A stretch of 64,000 nt of DNA from Caulobacter sp. (GCA_017745235.1 JAGHZU010000001.1:124001-188000); one strand, 5' to 3'. Shown: positions 16,935 to 26,053, counted from the stretch's first letter. Translations and numbers: made by a program. The notes: generated by a model not told the origin, from the sequence alone.

Positions 16935-17741
16935 CTACCAAAGCGTTTCGGATTCGCTCCGAACCGGTGCCGCGGGTAGACTGCAATCTTCCCGGGACCA
17001 GCTAACGCCGCCGGCGCTTGAGCTAGTTGAAGCCACCGACCGCACCACGTCCAAGTTTGACAGGTAGCGGATATGGCTCTCGACGGGGTCGAGATCGGTC
17101 GTGTTCTCCACTGCGTAATTTTCGATCTGCGCCGAGCGTAGCCGCGCTCCATCGACCAGGTTGCCGAGCGGGGTGAACAACGGATCGCTGACGATGTCGA
17201 CGCGATCCCAGATGTTCACCCAGCGCAGCTGCGCGACCTCGTCCTTAAAGAAGGGCTCCTGGGAAAGGTCGCCACGCAGGTCATCGACCAGCCGGCCCGC
17301 GCGATAGTTCCCGCCTTCGCAGGTGTGGAAGAAGTAGAAGATTTTGTCGATCGGCGAGCCGAGCGTGAATAGGTGGCTAAGCTTATCCAGGCCGCCGAAC
17401 GCCTCGCCTTGCGCGCGAGCCACCTTACGACGCCCCATTAGCGATAGCGTCTCCAAGGTGATAGCCGTACCCAGGCTATGGGCGACGACAACCAGCCGCT
17501 CGCACTTGTCGTCCGCCATGACATGCTCGAACAGCCCTCGCGTGTTGTCCAGAATCTCGCGTCGGCGCTGAAATTCTTGGTCGCGATCCTGATTGCTGTT
17601 CCAGATGAAGACGTCGGCGAATGTGTTGGCGAGAAACCGGCTGGCCCCGATCACCAGCCCACAGAGGGTCAAAACGGCGGCCGTCAGACCGATAACGGCC
17701 AGCCCATCACGGCCGCCGCTCCGAAGAACCTGTCCCAACAA
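16935..17741 (-). CDS. Membrane-anchored lipase/esterase-like protein (probable frameshift partner)
   Basis: A 268-residue protein with a membrane segment at ~13-33 (LAVIGLTAAVLTLCGLVIGAS), then an alpha/beta-hydrolase core: VVVAHSLGTAITLE with candidate nucleophile Ser89, and FTLGSPIDK. A possible catalytic Asp/His pair is not assigned. No ribosome-binding site precedes the TTG at 17741. The frame is open upstream to ~17820 without a better start, and the peptide there (RFLTAQLLGQVLRSG) continues naturally from the C-terminus of the 17750-18082 gene. A one-base slip in the five-G run (17759-17763, plus strand) would join them, so this is probably the 3' part of one gene. Confidence 0.65.
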   Translation of the reverse strand: MLGQVLRSGGRDGLAVIGLTAAVLTLCGLVIGASRFLANTFADVFIWNSNQDRDQEFQRRREILDNTRGLFEHVMADDKCERLVVVAHSLGTAITLETLSLMGRRKVARAQGEAFGGLDKLSHLFTLGSPIDKIFYFFHTCEGGNYRAGRLVDDLRGDLSQEPFFKDEVAQLRWVNIWDRVDIVSDPLFTPLGNLVDGARLRSAQIENYAVENTTDLDPVESHIRYLSNLDVVRSVASTSSSAGGVSWSREDCSLPAAPVRSESETLW

Positions 17742-17749
17742 CTGGGCGG

Positions 17750-18082
17750 TCAGAAAGCGGGGGAGTTCAGCGCCTGCCGCATGATCTTGTCCGCAGTAGG
17801 AGGCTGAAGTCGGCGTGGCTCTGCAAAGCCCTCAGTTCGGCTCGGGTGCACACGGCCGTTAGCGTCGACAGTCAGGCAATGGCAGTGGATTCGAACCGAG
17901 TAACCGTCAACCTCGATGTCGCGTTCGATAAGCTCAAGGTGCACGCTGAGAGCCTCCGGCGAGCCCGTCAGCGCGGTGTGCAGATCGTCGTATGTAATCC
18001 GGGTGTCGGGGCCGCCTAGCCCTGTCCGCGTAAGGCCTTGATCCCAGACGGCTAGCGAAACGCGACAACTTGAGGTCACCAT
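17750..18082 (-). CDS. Hypothetical protein, probable 5' part of frameshifted hydrolase gene
   Basis: A 110-residue product with no domain I recognise. It is polar, includes VDGYSVRIHCHCLTVDANGR and ends ADKIMRQALNSPAF. It lies on the minus strand just after the large recombinase gene (45-base gap) and 8 bases before the hydrolase-like frame. A shift at the cytosine run near its end would read on into LTAQLLGQVL and give a protein of ~385 residues. It could be a broken gene, a programmed frameshift or a sequencing error. Confidence 0.55.
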   Translation of the reverse strand: MVTSSCRVSLAVWDQGLTRTGLGGPDTRITYDDLHTALTGSPEALSVHLELIERDIEVDGYSVRIHCHCLTVDANGRVHPSRTEGFAEPRRLQPPTADKIMRQALNSPAF

Positions 18083-18127
18083 TTAACGCTGACCACCATT
18101 GCCCATCCGCCAACCTTAGGCTGGCCG

Positions 18128-20098
18128 CTAAGCGTCCTCCCAAGCCTTGTTCAGGATCTTCGCGGCGAGCGCGGCCTTATCCTTCGGGAGAAAGCGGCCG
18201 TAGTGCTTGGCCACTGTTTCCGCCGTGTCCTGGATCGCATAACTCGCCTGCTCGTAGGAGCCGGTTTTCTTGAGGATGTGCGTAGCCAGCACGTCGCGCA
18301 CGTTGTGCGGCCCGTGAGGAAGCAGGCCCGCGATGGCGCCGCGGCCGGTGTACGGATTGAAGATCCCGTACCTCTGGATCGCCAAGCGCCAAGCCTCATA
18401 AAACGTGTTCTGGTCATAGGCCGCGCTCTTGCTGGTCGCCTTCATGGTCTTGATGAAGAAGGTTCCAGGATCAGGTGCACGGCTCAGCAGCCGCGGCCGA
18501 TGCGTCCTGAGATAGGCGTTGATCTGGTCGTACAGGCCGCCAAGGTCAGGCAGCACCAAGCGGAATGGCTGGCGACCGAAGTAGGAGGAGCCGGCGTTCT
18601 TGAACGCGACCGCGGGAATGAACGCTTCCCAGCCGCCCTCCCGATCATTCCACCTCAGCTCACCACACTTCAGCGTTTCCAGCCGACGCTCGGACGACGC
18701 CGACGCCCCGCGCTCGCAGATCAGCAGTTGCCGCAGATTCTTCTGCCGCACACCGAGGTGCAGCCCGAACCGCAGCATAAGGAAGGCCCGGCAAGCCTCG
18801 GCCGCTGGCACCGGGTAGCGACGGACACTCGGCGCCCGCGCCAGTATTTCCTCGGTGATCTGGCGATAGGAGGCCAAAGGACTGTCGGACTCGAGAATGG
18901 CCAGGATGGGTTCAAAGGGATCGCGATGGACGCGCGCGATCCGCGCGACTTCCTTGGCGCGATGAAGCGCATGGCGATGCATCTCGTCGCACGCTGCGTC
19001 CCAGTCCGCCCGAACGGCATCGATCTCTGTTTGAGAAATCAATCCAGAGACCGGTTTCAGGCGCTGCGCCAAGCCCGGTGTCTGGCGGATCCACCCCGTC
19101 TCCCGACGCGTGAGCGCGGCGCCGAGCATGAGCATTTCCACCTCCCACTGGGTGTAGAAGCCGCGGCGTCCCTGCCGCCACTGGAGGTACCAGTCCCAAA
19201 CGGCTGGAAACACGAGCATGGCGAACGTCAGCTTGGACAGCGACACGCCCGCACCGGCGATCTCGCCCGACGGCGCCGCCGCCAGCGCGCCGAACATCAG
19301 GCCTAGATGCTCGACCTTTTGCGAGGCGGTTTCCGATCCCCACACGCCCGACCGCTGCAGACCACGGGAGGTCAGCGCCGCTGTCTTGAACGCCAACAGG
19401 CTGGCCATCTCTTGCTCCAGCGCTGGCGGCGCCGCGACCGTGCCCGCCGTCAACTCGGCATCAGGTTCCGGAAGGTCGAAGCCGCCTTCGAGCTCATCTT
19501 CGACGGCGACCGTGTAGTCGCCGCAGGTGCCAGCGAAGCGAACGGCGAAGCGTTGACGCATGGCCGCGGCTTGGTAGCGGCGATACTCGGTCGACCCGGA
19601 CACCACGACCGTGCGCACCCAGTCCAGGATCTCCTCCCGCTTCGCCGGCGAGAGCTGGTTGAAATTGTCGGGCAAGTGCCAGGCCAGGCGACGCCGCTCG
19701 GCGGTCGTCAGGCCAGGCAAGCGATGGTTCGCCATCGCCCTGCCCGACGGCGGGATCTTGGCGCGGAAATAGCCTGGCGGCAGATCGTACCGCGCCTCGA
19801 TCCTCCCAAGCGCGCGCAGGCTTGGCGCGTCATTGGGCGCCTTCGACCCCAACCGCCACATCCGCAGCGTCGTCACGTTCACCGTCGCCCCCTTGGCCGC
19901 AAGCGCCTTGTGGAGATGGTAGGCTGAATCGCCATGCCGCTGCATGTGCAGGTCCAACGCCTCGGCGAAATCGTCCGGGTCCGTCCACTCGGTCCAAAGC
20001 GGCTTCGGCTTGTCCTCGATGGCTTTCGGTTTCCTGCCCGGCCGCCCGGGCTGATCGGAGATCGAGGAGGGCTGGTTCTCTGAAACTGTACGCGACAT
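18128..20098 (-). CDS. Large tyrosine recombinase (left copy)
   Basis: A 656-residue recombinase. The C-terminal catalytic part has Arg451 (LGVRQKNLRQLL), a lysine in AVAFKNAGSSYF, the HxxR box HNVRDVLATH (His598, Arg601) and the likely nucleophile Tyr633 in VAKHYGRF. These are the signature residues of the phage-integrase family. The ~440-residue N-terminal part is long and includes a basic RPGRKPK segment near residue 20 and a probable DNA-binding region around 50-110. A close paralog (648 residues) lies at 41156-43102 in the same orientation. Two genes follow it leftward. Confidence 0.88.
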   Translation of the reverse strand: MSRTVSENQPSSISDQPGRPGRKPKAIEDKPKPLWTEWTDPDDFAEALDLHMQRHGDSAYHLHKALAAKGATVNVTTLRMWRLGSKAPNDAPSLRALGRIEARYDLPPGYFRAKIPPSGRAMANHRLPGLTTAERRRLAWHLPDNFNQLSPAKREEILDWVRTVVVSGSTEYRRYQAAAMRQRFAVRFAGTCGDYTVAVEDELEGGFDLPEPDAELTAGTVAAPPALEQEMASLLAFKTAALTSRGLQRSGVWGSETASQKVEHLGLMFGALAAAPSGEIAGAGVSLSKLTFAMLVFPAVWDWYLQWRQGRRGFYTQWEVEMLMLGAALTRRETGWIRQTPGLAQRLKPVSGLISQTEIDAVRADWDAACDEMHRHALHRAKEVARIARVHRDPFEPILAILESDSPLASYRQITEEILARAPSVRRYPVPAAEACRAFLMLRFGLHLGVRQKNLRQLLICERGASASSERRLETLKCGELRWNDREGGWEAFIPAVAFKNAGSSYFGRQPFRLVLPDLGGLYDQINAYLRTHRPRLLSRAPDPGTFFIKTMKATSKSAAYDQNTFYEAWRLAIQRYGIFNPYTGRGAIAGLLPHGPHNVRDVLATHILKKTGSYEQASYAIQDTAETVAKHYGRFLPKDKAALAAKILNKAWEDA

Positions 20099-20246
20099 TC
20101 AACTCGACACGACTGACGCGCTTACCGCGCGAAAAAGCCGGCGATCAGCGTCCGCACCGGTTGCGAAGCCGTTTCCAGGATTCAAAACAGCTGTGGACGC
20201 GAGCCCAGAAGCTTTAGGAATGGGAAGACAGACCCCTATAATTCCC

Positions 20247-21407
20247 TCAGGACTTAATGCTCCGGGACCTGCGCCTGACGACCGGTTCGGGACTATCAGG
20301 GGACTTGCGGACGGGGTCCAAATTCTCGAGGACATTGCGCAGCGCCCCGTCCATGGCGTGAGCATATCGCATCGTCGACTTGATGTCCGCATGGCCGAGC
20401 AACTGCTGGGCCAGCTTCAAGTTTCCGCTCTTGGCCAGCATCATCGTCCCGGCGTGGTGGCGCGTGCCGTGGATCAGGCGCGGCATGTTGAGCCCCGCCC
20501 GCTTGGCGGCCGTGCGCATGCGCGCCTGGATGCCGCCATAGGTCAGCGGGATGTACATCACCCGCCGCTCGCGCTTGCCGGCGGCCGGGATCACCAGCTC
20601 CTCGAACCAGACCGTCCCCAGACCCTCATTAATCGCCACCGCGACGCGGGCGGCGATGTCGTCGGCATGGTCCTGGCGCAGCGGCAGCAGCAGCGCCCCA
20701 CGCTTGCGCTTGTTGATCACCAGCCGTGGCCCTGAGGGGTCGAAGGCCGAGGGCGGGAAGAAGAGTTCGCCAAGCCGCAGACCGTAGGTCAGCAGCAGGC
20801 TAAGCGCGGTGCGGGTGACGGGGTCGCATTGGTCGAGCCAGGCCTGTTGCTGGGCCTCGGAATAGAGCCGCACCTCAGGCTCGGGCTCCTTGAGGGTGAG
20901 CGCGCGCCAGCTGATCTTGGGGATGGGCTTGACCTCCCAGATGGTCTCGGCCCGGCGCAGGATCCGCCGAAGCATGCCGATGATGTCGCCGTTCACCGTA
21001 GCGTTCTTGATGGGGTAGCGCTTGGCGGGCTTGCCGGGACGATCGGGCGCCTTCTGGAAGGTCTCGCTCCGGCGCTTCTCGATCGCTGTCGACACCTTGC
21101 GGGTGGTTATGTCGACGAGGCGGGTTTCCGGGCCCATGAGGCGCAGCAGGATCTCGAGCCGCCGCTCGACGTCCCGCGCGGTGCGCAGGTGCTTGCCGAC
21201 CTCCTCCCACCATTGGCCGGCCGCCTCGTCGAGCGTCATGCCGGCCTGGTCGTCGTAGAGGCCGAGCGCGACGTCGGCCCGCACCTTGCGCTCTACGTCC
21301 TCGGCCTTGCGCATGGTCGCGACCCCGGTCGAGCCGGTATAGCGCTTTCCCTTGTACTGGAAGTCGTACTGGTAGAAGCGGCTCTTGGCGGGCTTGTAGA
21401 CGCTCAT
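20247..21407 (-). CDS. Phage-type tyrosine integrase
   Basis: A 386-residue integrase. The N-terminus (YQYDFQYKGKRYTGSTG) is an arm-binding type beta domain, followed by the core-binding helices. Catalytic residues are Arg211 (TYGLRLGEL), His313 and Arg316 (IHGTRHHAGT), His339 (LLGHADIKST) and Tyr348 (MRYAHAMDG). The order and spacing fit an active enzyme. The excisionase-like gene lies 9 bases upstream on the same strand, as in phage and ICE integration modules. It is unlike the two ~650-residue recombinases in size and sequence, so it may define its own element. Confidence 0.93.
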   Translation of the reverse strand: MSVYKPAKSRFYQYDFQYKGKRYTGSTGVATMRKAEDVERKVRADVALGLYDDQAGMTLDEAAGQWWEEVGKHLRTARDVERRLEILLRLMGPETRLVDITTRKVSTAIEKRRSETFQKAPDRPGKPAKRYPIKNATVNGDIIGMLRRILRRAETIWEVKPIPKISWRALTLKEPEPEVRLYSEAQQQAWLDQCDPVTRTALSLLLTYGLRLGELFFPPSAFDPSGPRLVINKRKRGALLLPLRQDHADDIAARVAVAINEGLGTVWFEELVIPAAGKRERRVMYIPLTYGGIQARMRTAAKRAGLNMPRLIHGTRHHAGTMMLAKSGNLKLAQQLLGHADIKSTMRYAHAMDGALRNVLENLDPVRKSPDSPEPVVRRRSRSIKS

Positions 21408-21416
21408 GGCGCGGCC

Positions 21417-21869
21417 CTACCGGTGAGTGGCGGCGCGCTGGGAGAACGGGACCGCGTGAAGGCGTCTTGGGGCGCTCGGTGAGCGACTTTTCGCCCGATG
21501 TGACGGCGCGTCAGGGCCGGCGAGCAGATAGGCGCGCAGGTCGTGCTCGGTGTAGCTGCGCAGCCGCCCTTTGCGAACGGCGCGGATGATCCCGTCGTCC
21601 GCCATCCTCGACAGCGTCTCGACGTCGAGACCGACCAGGCGCGCCGCGTCCTTGGTCGACACCAGCGCGCTTTGCGCGAAAGCCTGACGGAAGCGCTCCT
21701 CGGTGATGGGGCCGAGGCGCGGTCCGACTTCCTGGGCTGGGTCTTGGCGGGTTTCGGCCGCATGCACCGTCGCGCGCGGCGGTCGGGCCGGCGCCGCCGG
21801 CTGCGGCGGTTCGGCGTGGTCGGCAAAGAGGTCAGGTTGCGGCAAGGCCGCCCGATGTCGACGAACCAT
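21417..21869 (-). CDS. Excisionase-like MerR-type HTH protein
   Basis: A ~150-residue protein. A Pro/Ala-rich N-terminal half precedes a helix-turn-helix of the excisionase/MerR type (VSTKDAARLVGLDVETLSRMADDGIIRAVRKGRLRSYTEHDLRAYLL). It sits directly upstream of the integrase on the same strand, which suggests a recombination directionality factor or integrase regulator. The start is uncertain: ATG 21869 or GTG 21896, neither with a strong ribosome-binding site. A longer overlapping frame on this strand (to 22129) has an Arg/Ser-rich shadow translation. Confidence 0.75.
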   Translation of the reverse strand: MVRRHRAALPQPDLFADHAEPPQPAAPARPPRATVHAAETRQDPAQEVGPRLGPITEERFRQAFAQSALVSTKDAARLVGLDVETLSRMADDGIIRAVRKGRLRSYTEHDLRAYLLAGPDAPSHRAKSRSPSAPRRLHAVPFSQRAATHR

Positions 21870-21971
21870 CCGCCAACGGTGCGGGCTGAGACGCACCCCG
21901 CAAGCAATTCCGGCGCGGAGAAAACTCCAGGAATGAAAGACAATCTGGCGGAAAGATCGCCGTGACGGTCC

Positions 21972-22487
21972 TCAGGCCGTGGGGAGGCTCTTGGGCACAT
22001 AGGGCTCTCCGCAACGCGGGCACGTCCCTCGGGCGATGAAGTCCATCGCCCTGCGCACCAGCGGCGCGGTCGGGCCAGGGTCGTGGACTTCGATGCGGGC
22101 GGCGATGACGATGAGGCTGGCGGCTTCATGGATGGTGGTCGGGGTCATCCTGGTGATGGCCCGGTAGAGACGTTTGCGACGGCCGAAGAGGACATCGAGC
22201 GCCTTCTCGATGGCCGCCATCTCGGGTCCCATCGGAAGGGCCAGGCGCTCGCGCTCATTCATGCGGAAATAGTCGAAGCCGGCGGCCGCCTGCGTCTCCA
22301 ACGCCGCCCAGCGACGCGCCAAGCGATCGCTCTCGAAGTCGAGGGTGAGCCACTGGGCGCACTGCCCGATCAGCGTCTCGGCGGCTCCTGACGCGCTGCC
22401 CGCTGCACAGACCACGGGCGCCGCCCCAGCGATGGCCAGGAGCGTCCGGCGAGAGAGCACGGTTGGGTCAAGTTGGTATTCAGACAT
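21972..22487 (-). CDS. Hypothetical protein with possible Tat signal
   Basis: A 171-residue protein I do not recognise. The N-terminus LSRRTLLAIAGAAPVVCAAGSASG looks like a twin-arginine signal with an Ala-rich cleavage region, although a membrane anchor is also possible. The mature part is helical and charged (MNERERLALPMGPEMAAIEKALDVL), and a CPRCGEPYVP knuckle lies near the end. ATG 22487 has GGGAG 8 bases upstream; a frame extension to 22562 lacks this. It is divergent from the XRE regulator at 22619. Such proteins occur as unknown cargo near integrases. Confidence 0.65.
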   Translation of the reverse strand: MSEYQLDPTVLSRRTLLAIAGAAPVVCAAGSASGAAETLIGQCAQWLTLDFESDRLARRWAALETQAAAGFDYFRMNERERLALPMGPEMAAIEKALDVLFGRRKRLYRAITRMTPTTIHEAASLIVIAARIEVHDPGPTAPLVRRAMDFIARGTCPRCGEPYVPKSLPTA

Positions 22488-22565
22488 GAGGCCGCTCCCA
22501 GCGCGAGCGCTCGTCCCGACCTGCACGCAGATCGGTGGAGTTTGAAAGGAATGAGCGTACATTCA

Positions 22566-22600
22566 AACGAATTACGGTGACCAAGTCAACGCAATTCGTT
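22566..22600. promoter_or_regulatory. Inverted repeat upstream of XRE gene
   Basis: AACGAATT at 22566-22573 and AATTCGTT at 22593-22600 are perfect 8-base inverted repeats with a 19-base spacer. They lie just before the TTG start of the XRE regulator and between it and a divergent gene, a typical place for an autoregulatory operator. Confidence 0.45.
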
Positions 22601-22618
22601 CACTTGTGGAGCAAAACG

Positions 22619-22855
22619 TTGACTATTCTCGCACCACCCCAGGTTCGAATGGCGCGCGCCGCCCTCGGGATCAGCGTTCGGGAACTCGCCCGCATGGCAG
22701 GGGTCGCCGAGTCCACGATCCTGAGATTTGAGACTGGACGGGGTGGGATCCTGGCCGCGAACCTGGACAAGGTGCAGACGACGCTTGAGGAAGCCGGCGC
22801 AGTGTTCCTGCCCGCCGACGCTAACGGCGGGCCAGGCGTGCGCCTGGCGAAGTAG
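22619..22855 (+). CDS. XRE-family helix-turn-helix regulator
   Basis: A 78-residue small regulator. VRMARAALGISVRELARMAGVAESTILRFETGRG is a classic XRE/Cro-type helix-turn-helix, followed by LDKVQTTLEEAGAVFLPAD, a pattern of small stand-alone XRE proteins. TTG 22619 is chosen because GGAG lies 7 bases upstream and the domain starts at once; GTG 22535 in the same frame would add 28 residues with no family likeness. It is likely to control itself, the divergent gene, or the mobile-element functions. The defence operon starts ~570 bases downstream. Confidence 0.8.
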   Translation: MTILAPPQVRMARAALGISVRELARMAGVAESTILRFETGRGGILAANLDKVQTTLEEAGAVFLPADANGGPGVRLAK

Positions 22856-23428
22856 GGTGCTGGCGGGAGCCATGACCGGCCACGGTCGGGGCTCACCCTG
22901 GAGCGCTTGGAGAGCCTCTTGCCGGGCGGCCAGATGAGGGTCAAGGGCGGCTTCGCCGTCGCTCCGCGATGCGTGCCCGGCTGGCCGGGCACGCACCCTT
23001 GACGCTCATCTGGGCGTCCGGCCCTCGTTCCACCAAGCGATCCAGGGCGCGGTCTGCCGAAGGTGGAAGGTGGTGGGGAACGCGCGAGGGTCCCTAAAAG
23101 GGTGCTGATTGTGCTGGGGAAATGCCGTTGTTAGGGCAGTGCCCTCAAGGGAGGTCCCGGTAAAAGCTGAACACCATCAACCACATGGGACTGAATGGTC
23201 CCTGTGCTTTTATCTTGCCCTAGTATTTGTGGTGCTGAATCGGCGTCTCGCCGACAGACCCAGCGCTCGGACTCACGATCAACGACCGAGTCTCGGCGAA
23301 GCTCGCACACCATCGGGCGTGGGCCGTCATCAGGCCGATCGTTCAATGCAATTTTTCGCGTGAGTATCTCGCCAAATCCACTCTTGCTTGTGATGGAGCG
23401 ACCTCTAAAACTGGCGGTGGGAGAGGGC
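22856..23428. other. Non-coding leader region before the defence operon
   Basis: No credible gene. It contains the large nested inverted repeat at 22904-23039, and its 3' part must hold the promoter of the defence operon. I see no strong -35/-10 pair. The Z1 frame stays open upstream to 23195, but that translation is Ser/Arg-rich and unlike the protein. Confidence 0.55.
22904..23039. repeat. Nested inverted repeat with inner perfect hairpin
   Basis: Arms at 22904-22947 and 22996-23039 are inverted copies matching at about 33 of 44 positions. The inner 18 bases (CCAGATGAGSGTCAAGGG) match at 17. Between them, 22971-22980 (GCGTGCCCGG) and 22985-22994 form a perfect 10-base-pair stem with a 4-base loop. 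As RNA or cruciform DNA this would be a very stable structure. It lies between the XRE gene and the defence operon. It could be a recombination site, a replication/transfer origin element or a structured leader RNA. Confidence 0.7.
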
Positions 23429-26053
23429 ATGACACAGAATAGCCAGAGCATCCGTGCGAGCCCCCAGGTATTGGGCTGGATACGGCAGATACAGAAGGAA
23501 CAGGCCACGGGCCTGGAACTGGAAACCGCCGCGAGAGAGGCCAGGATCTCCTTCGAAAGCGCGCTTGGGGAGCCGTTGACTGAAGCCCAGCAGGCGCATT
23601 GGCTGGCCGCGCAGGAGGAAATCCGCAGGAGCCTTGAGGCACCGCCCGAGCGCGTCGAGCCCAATGCGATCCGTAAGCCCCGGCGCCCCCAGTGGTACAA
23701 GGGCCCGGCAGCGAGCGATGCGAACTGGCCTGCCTTCAAAGCGTATCTGCTTGAACGTAAGCGCTGGGCGCAGAGCACGGTCGACAGCCTCGACACGACG
23801 TCTACGGAGATCGTGTCCCTGCTCGAGGCGCCGACCCAGCCTGCCTTCCGGGGCAGGGGCCTCGTCGTAGGCTATGTGCAGAGCGGCAAGACCGCCAACA
23901 TGATGGCGGTGATCGCAAAGGCCGTGGACGCTGGCTACAAGTTCGTCATCGTCCTGGCAGGGCTGACCAACTCACTGCGCACGCAGACCCAGGGCCGGTT
24001 TGAGGCCGACCTCAGGGCGCGAAATCCGCTTGGCTGGCATTTGCACACCTCGCGCGATGATTTCCGTACCCCGCCCAATCTCTGGTTCTCGGTCATGGAC
24101 CAGGCGCAGGTGGCCATCGTCAAAAAGAACGTCACGCCCCTTCGCCGCCTGATCAAAGCGATCGAGAAGACGCCGCCAGCCCTGCGCGAGCGCATGCCGG
24201 TCCTCATCATCGACGACGAATGCGATCAGGCCAGCGTCAATTCCAGCGGCAGCCAGTTCGACATGACTGCGATCAACGGCGCGATCCGCCGGCTGCTCCA
24301 ACTCCTGCCGAAGGTCCAGTACATCGGCTACACCGCAACCCCGTTTGCCAACGTGCTCATCAATCCTGAGCTGACCGACGGGCAGCTGGACGACCTCTAT
24401 CCCGAAGACTTCATTTCAGCCCTCCCGCCACCGGCGGGCTACTTCGGCGCCGAAAGCCTCTTCGGCAAGGCCCCCGCCGACGCCGGCGATGAGACTCCGG
24501 AAGAGACAGGCCTCGACATGATCCGGGAAATTCCGGTTCCTGATGCTGCTGCAGTCCGCCCCCCCTCGGCGCGTGACCGCGACCAGTTCGATCCGACGGT
24601 TCCTCCCTCTCTCGATGAGGCCCTGAGCTACTTCCTGATGGCTACGGCCGCTAGGTATGCACGCGGGCAGCGTGACCAGCACGCTTCAATGCTGGTCCAT
24701 ACGACGGTCTACACGGTCATTCATAATCGCCTGGCCAGCGCGATCCGCGACTGGCTGGACGCCGCCCCTGAGATGAGCACCACCTCCGAGGGCAGAGCGC
24801 GGCTCAAGGCGCTTTGGGATCGCGAACTGGCATCGGTCGATTCAGCGCGTTGGGATCTTTCTCCCGTTGATTTCGAGGAGGTGCTGCGCCAACTGCCGCA
24901 GGTCCTGGAGGACCTGGAAATCGTCGTCGAGAACAGCTCCAGCGACATGCGGCTGGCCTATGAGGACGGGCCGCGGAAATACATCGTCGTGGGTGGCTCA
25001 GTTCTGGCCCGGGGTCTGACGATCGAAGGCCTCACGGTGAGCTACTTCGTCCGCAGCTCCAATCAGTACGACACACTTCTGCAGATGGGCCGCTGGTTCG
25101 GCTATCGCCCGGGTTACGAGGATCTTCCCCGGATCTGGATGTCCCCTGATCTGGCAGTGGCGTTCAGGGATCTGGGCGGCGTCGAGTCAGAGATCCGCGC
25201 CGATATTGCAGAGTACGCCCGCCGCGACCTGACGCCGGCCGACTTCGCTGTCCGCATCCGTCAGCTTCCGGGTATGGCGATCACCGCTGCCAGCAAGATG
25301 GTCGCCGCTGAGAGCTGCGATGTGAGCTTCTCGGGCGAGCACCTTCAGACCATCAGGTTCCAGCACAGAGATAGTGCGCTGCTGGACCGGAACTGGCAGG
25401 CGGGGGCGGCACTCGTCAGCGCTGCAGCGAGCGCTGGAAAGGTTGTAGGCCGGCCGCAGGGGCGCCTTATCCGCGACGTCTCGTTCGATCACGTCAGGAC
25501 CTTTCTCAGGTCCTACGCCGCATCCGAGAAGGACCGCTTTTCGGACGGTCTACTCGACTATATCGCCACAGAAATGGCGGCAGACAGCGACGCCTTCAGA
25601 CACTGGAACATCGCCCTGATTGAGCCGCCGGCCGGGAAGCCGGCGAGCCAGGCGCTGGGCGCGTTCGGGGCGCCCCGGATGGTGACGCGCTCGCGTCTGA
25701 ACATGCCCAGAGCTGACGGCGCAGCCGACATCAAGGCCCTGATGTCGCGCCGTGACGTTCTGGCCGACGTTGAAGCGCCAGCCCCGGCGGACGACTGGGA
25801 GGCGGTCAAGCTCCACCGCCAAGCTTCCGTAGGCGACCAGGTCCCGCTGTTGTTGCTCTACGCTATCGATCCGAATTCCACGCCCGCTGCCGAGAGCAAG
25901 TACCGCACGAGCCTCGATGCAGTCTCGGAGGTCCTCGGTGTGGGTCTGGTTCTGCCTGATCGGGGGGCGCGCAAGCAGTACGTTCGCGTGCGCCTCGCGC
26001 GGGATGAGGACGGAGAAGACGTACTGGCAGATCTGCCTGGAGAAGAGGATTGA
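23429..26053 (+). CDS. Z1-domain superfamily II helicase-like ATPase
   Basis: An 874-residue protein of the Z1 type found with restriction systems. Walker A is GYVQSGKTANMM (residues 148-155 core), the DDEC box is LIIDDECDQAS (262-265), and motif III-like GYTATPFANV is at 300-308. VLARGLTIEGLTVSYFVRSS and QMGRWFGYRPGYEDL are helicase C-terminal motifs with arginine-finger candidates. The remaining C-terminal half is the Z1 region. It probably moves on or remodels DNA for the nuclease modules downstream. ATG 23429 has GGGAGAGG upstream; ATG 23393 is possible. Its stop overlaps the next start by 4 bases. Confidence 0.9.
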   Translation: MTQNSQSIRASPQVLGWIRQIQKEQATGLELETAAREARISFESALGEPLTEAQQAHWLAAQEEIRRSLEAPPERVEPNAIRKPRRPQWYKGPAASDANWPAFKAYLLERKRWAQSTVDSLDTTSTEIVSLLEAPTQPAFRGRGLVVGYVQSGKTANMMAVIAKAVDAGYKFVIVLAGLTNSLRTQTQGRFEADLRARNPLGWHLHTSRDDFRTPPNLWFSVMDQAQVAIVKKNVTPLRRLIKAIEKTPPALRERMPVLIIDDECDQASVNSSGSQFDMTAINGAIRRLLQLLPKVQYIGYTATPFANVLINPELTDGQLDDLYPEDFISALPPPAGYFGAESLFGKAPADAGDETPEETGLDMIREIPVPDAAAVRPPSARDRDQFDPTVPPSLDEALSYFLMATAARYARGQRDQHASMLVHTTVYTVIHNRLASAIRDWLDAAPEMSTTSEGRARLKALWDRELASVDSARWDLSPVDFEEVLRQLPQVLEDLEIVVENSSSDMRLAYEDGPRKYIVVGGSVLARGLTIEGLTVSYFVRSSNQYDTLLQMGRWFGYRPGYEDLPRIWMSPDLAVAFRDLGGVESEIRADIAEYARRDLTPADFAVRIRQLPGMAITAASKMVAAESCDVSFSGEHLQTIRFQHRDSALLDRNWQAGAALVSAAASAGKVVGRPQGRLIRDVSFDHVRTFLRSYAASEKDRFSDGLLDYIATEMAADSDAFRHWNIALIEPPAGKPASQALGAFGAPRMVTRSRLNMPRADGAADIKALMSRRDVLADVEAPAPADDWEAVKLHRQASVGDQVPLLLLYAIDPNSTPAAESKYRTSLDAVSEVLGVGLVLPDRGARKQYVRVRLARDEDGEDVLADLPGEED

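Noticed and set aside
21404..22129. A 241-residue minus-strand frame over the excisionase-like gene
   Set aside because: The other frame has a clean helix-turn-helix and sits in register with the integrase; this one is Arg/Ser/Pro-rich.
22535..22618. GTG 22535 as start of the XRE regulator
   Set aside because: The extra 28 residues have no family likeness and cross an inverted repeat, while TTG 22619 has GGAG at ideal spacing.
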